Part shown: positions 33,582-35,535 of the stretch, in pieces
Position numbering within the stretch: the first letter of the stretch is position 1
How the letters are laid out: every line of letters begins with the position of its first letter
Assembly: GCA_015520565.1 (NCBI GenBank)
Contig: WAPW01000055.1
Location: 1-35,535, forward strand
Reading direction: 5' to 3'
Length of the DNA: 35,535 nucleotides
Source: Candidatus Aciduliprofundum sp.
GTDB taxonomy: Archaea; Thermoplasmatota; Thermoplasmata; Thermoplasmatales; Aciduliprofundaceae
Notes under the pieces: generated by a model
The model's input: only the letters and a program-made list of their open reading frames with translations
Told to the model about the DNA's origin: nothing
Database searches by the model: none
Made by a program: the position numbers and the translations under genes

Positions 33582-35535
33582 ATGAGAAAAACGAAAATCT
33601 TTATGAGTATTTTGGTTATGGTGTTAATTTTAATGGGTGGAATGGGATATCTGGTTTCAAGTAGTGGAGCTTCAAATTCTCACTCTACCCGCACTAATTT
33701 AAGTTCCTGTGGTGCTATATTACCTCAAAGCTCCTCTATTCAGAGCACTGGAAATACAATATACATTAATGGAACTTTTGTTATAAATAGGACTACTATG
33801 GACCCATCCACGGGAGAAAGGGGGAGGTATGGTTTTGATGCAAATGTTGTTGTAACATCAACTGGAAAGTTGATTGTTGAGAATGCCACACTCTATTTTC
33901 TATCTGATGTTGATCATAGGTACTCTTTAACTGTGGAAGGTGGCTTGTATTTCTATAATGTAACTTTTACAATATCTCATGGGCTTATAAAGCCATACTA
34001 TCCATTCAATTTTATTATAAAGGGTCCGAGTTATTCAAAGGTTGAAATTATAAATAGCAAATTGCTCTATCCCGGTTGGTTTAATGTTACAAATAAATAT
34101 GGAAATGTAATAATTAGAAACACAATATTTGGTAAGATGGTGAAAAAACCCTCTGATTATCCTGCCCCTCCAAGTTATGGACCTACACCTTATTTTTACA
34201 ATTCAAAAGTATATATTATGGCTACAAAGTTTACGGATATATTCACCAATAAGAGTGGCGGTAATGGACTAATAGGATGGGCTAACGATACATCTAGCTA
34301 TACAGTATCTCAGAATTCAGGTGCAACCATAGACCATTTTGATAAGAACGCCTATTCCAAGTATTCTGATTTTTGGAGTTATGCTATCCTTAAAAACATT
34401 GAGGTAGACGTGAAGTATACAAATTCTTCTGGGTATAATCCATCATCATCCAAGATTATAATGACATATGGTTCTAAGCAACTTTTAAACATGTCTTTTC
34501 CCGGGGTGAAAAATAACAATGGACTATTGAAAGGAAGTGTGTTCTTCTATCCTTATAACCTTACTCCAAACCAATTCTACCAGAAGCTTTCAAATGGAGC
34601 TATAAAAGTTTATGTTACTAACACTACAAACGGAACAGTTAGCATTTTGGGAGTGTATATAAAAATAGAAGTGGAAAACAATTTGTTAAAATATGGTATT
34701 AATAAATTCTCTTTTAATGTAGTTGAGTCCAAGCTCTATATGAGAGATGTTTATGTGGATGTGGATTATCTCCCTAGGAGTGATTTGGGAACATTACATC
34801 ATGTGATTTATGTGGACAGGGATTCAAAGATATATGCGTTGAATTTAACGATTAACGATACAGGTAAGAGTCCAAGGTATGATAGTTCTTTCTTGATTAA
34901 AGACACGAGCTCTCAAGTTTATATTTTAAGGTATGCACATGTGAGTGTGCATTTTCGCAGTGTGCCTATAAATGGCTTAAAAGTTAAGGCAAAGCCAACT
35001 CCAGTGGATTCAAATAGTAATTCTGAAATTACTTCTCAAATTATTGAGGCAATATATAACTATGTACAATACACTCGCCTTATTCCGGGTATGAAATTAG
35101 GCAATGTTCAGGTATCCAATGGTTATGTGTATGATACAACTGTTAACGGGAATGTAACCTTACCTTTGCTTTCTGACATAATAAATGCTAGTGAAATGCC
35201 AAATAGCAAGTATGTAGGTATCTATGGTATTTCTGTGGAGAATAGTACTAAGGTATTTTCAACGCTTCAAATAGGACTCAGTTACTATCCCTGGCTATTG
35301 CCTGCCAACAACACTTTGAATGTTAATGTTGTTCTTTCCAAATACAAGGATGTGGACTTAAAGATTAATTACATAAATTTAGGTGAGCAGCCATATGTAC
35401 CGGGTAGGAACATAAGTGTAGAGACGGAGGTTGAGAACATAGGGAATGATGTAGCTGAGGGAGTAGAGTTATATGTGTATGTAAATGGGCAGTTATACAA
35501 AGTATACGATATAGGGAACATAGGAGGAAATAGCA
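33582..35535 (+). CDS. Secreted surface protein with CARDB-like domain (cut by right edge)
   Basis: Open for 651 codons from ATG 33582 to the window end. N-terminal signal-type helix at about 5-26 (ILVMVLILMGGMGYL), no lipobox Cys. The body is Asn/Ser/Thr/Tyr-rich with many N-x-S/T sites and beta-strand-like repeats (TGKLIVENATLYFLSDVDHR, EGGLYFYNVTFTI), as in archaeal surface parallel-beta proteins. From about 585 a CARDB-like domain begins (DLKINYINLG, ISVETEVENIGNDVAEGVEL), a fold used as an extracellular adhesion spacer. A strong GGGAGGTG sits 6 nt upstream of the start. Function unknown. Confidence 0.8.
   Translation, partial: MRKTKIFMSILVMVLILMGGMGYLVSSSGASNSHSTRTNLSSCGAILPQSSSIQSTGNTIYINGTFVINRTTMDPSTGERGRYGFDANVVVTSTGKLIVENATLYFLSDVDHRYSLTVEGGLYFYNVTFTISHGLIKPYYPFNFIIKGPSYSKVEIINSKLLYPGWFNVTNKYGNVIIRNTIFGKMVKKPSDYPAPPSYGPTPYFYNSKVYIMATKFTDIFTNKSGGNGLIGWANDTSSYTVSQNSGATIDHFDKNAYSKYSDFWSYAILKNIEVDVKYTNSSGYNPSSSKIIMTYGSKQLLNMSFPGVKNNNGLLKGSVFFYPYNLTPNQFYQKLSNGAIKVYVTNTTNGTVSILGVYIKIEVENNLLKYGINKFSFNVVESKLYMRDVYVDVDYLPRSDLGTLHHVIYVDRDSKIYALNLTINDTGKSPRYDSSFLIKDTSSQVYILRYAHVSVHFRSVPINGLKVKAKPTPVDSNSNSEITSQIIEAIYNYVQYTRLIPGMKLGNVQVSNGYVYDTTVNGNVTLPLLSDIINASEMPNSKYVGIYGISVENSTKVFSTLQIGLSYYPWLLPANNTLNVNVVLSKYKDVDLKINYINLGEQPYVPGRNISVETEVENIGNDVAEGVELYVYVNGQLYKVYDIGNIGGNS

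Overview
The window looks like a chromosomal segment of a thermophilic euryarchaeon. The archaeal markers are Alba, S19e, L31e, L39e, aIF6, a GINS subunit, PDCD5, deoxyhypusine synthase and archaeal-type TyrRS. TATA-like boxes about 25 nt upstream of starts point to many leaderless mRNAs, mixed with strong GGAGGTGA Shine-Dalgarno sites inside operons. The 23S rRNA gene stands alone, with no 16S or 5S beside it, and is far more GC-rich than the AT-rich coding DNA. That arrangement fits Thermoplasmatota, and the gene content is most like an Aciduliprofundum/DHVE2-type organism; this placement is inference. I see no mobile element, CRISPR array or prophage.

Left part (1-9,300): a cut KaiC-like ATPase. 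Next, on the minus strand, a metal/Fe-S-type cluster: a cation diffusion facilitator fused to a NifX-like domain, then two Gly/Tyr-rich DUF5320-like proteins, a small membrane protein and a NifX-like protein. The two transcription units of this cluster carry an almost identical 28-nt promoter/operator. Then come a TrmJ-like tRNA methylase, tyrS-dys, carbamate kinase, a DNA/RNA methylase and a phosphate transporter (pit). The DUF47/PhoU-like partner of pit lies tail-to-tail with it and is transcribed from behind a tRNA-Thr(GGU) gene.

Middle (9,300-16,900): a small unknown protein, a GNAT acetyltransferase, an intact KaiC-like ATPase translationally coupled to a second KaiC-like protein with no P-loop, MazG, a HemK-like methylase and a UPF0173 hydrolase. 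These are followed by the ribosomal operon rps19e-pdcd5-rpl39e-rpl31e-eif6, a GINS subunit and a regulator built from two Lrp-like halves.

Right part (16,900-35,535): a giant RND/MMPL protein divergent from that regulator, Alba, and a 1247-residue membrane-spanning surface protein with HhH/TPR-like cytoplasmic and BNR-like outer parts. Then come a zinc-ribbon protein, small membrane and unknown proteins, a membrane transglutaminase overlapping a PrsW-like protein, and a Taw2/Trm5-like tRNA methylase. The standalone 23S rRNA gene follows, with its ends held in a bulge-helix-bulge processing stem. Last is a secreted CARDB-type protein cut by the right edge.

The least ordinary observations are the repeated 28-nt promoter element with the shared coiled-coil tails in the NifX/DUF5320 cluster, the KaiC/pseudo-KaiC pair, the HhH-TPR-TM-BNR surface protein, the tRNA-Thr/DUF47 fusion transcript, and the placement of taw2 at the 23S processing stem.
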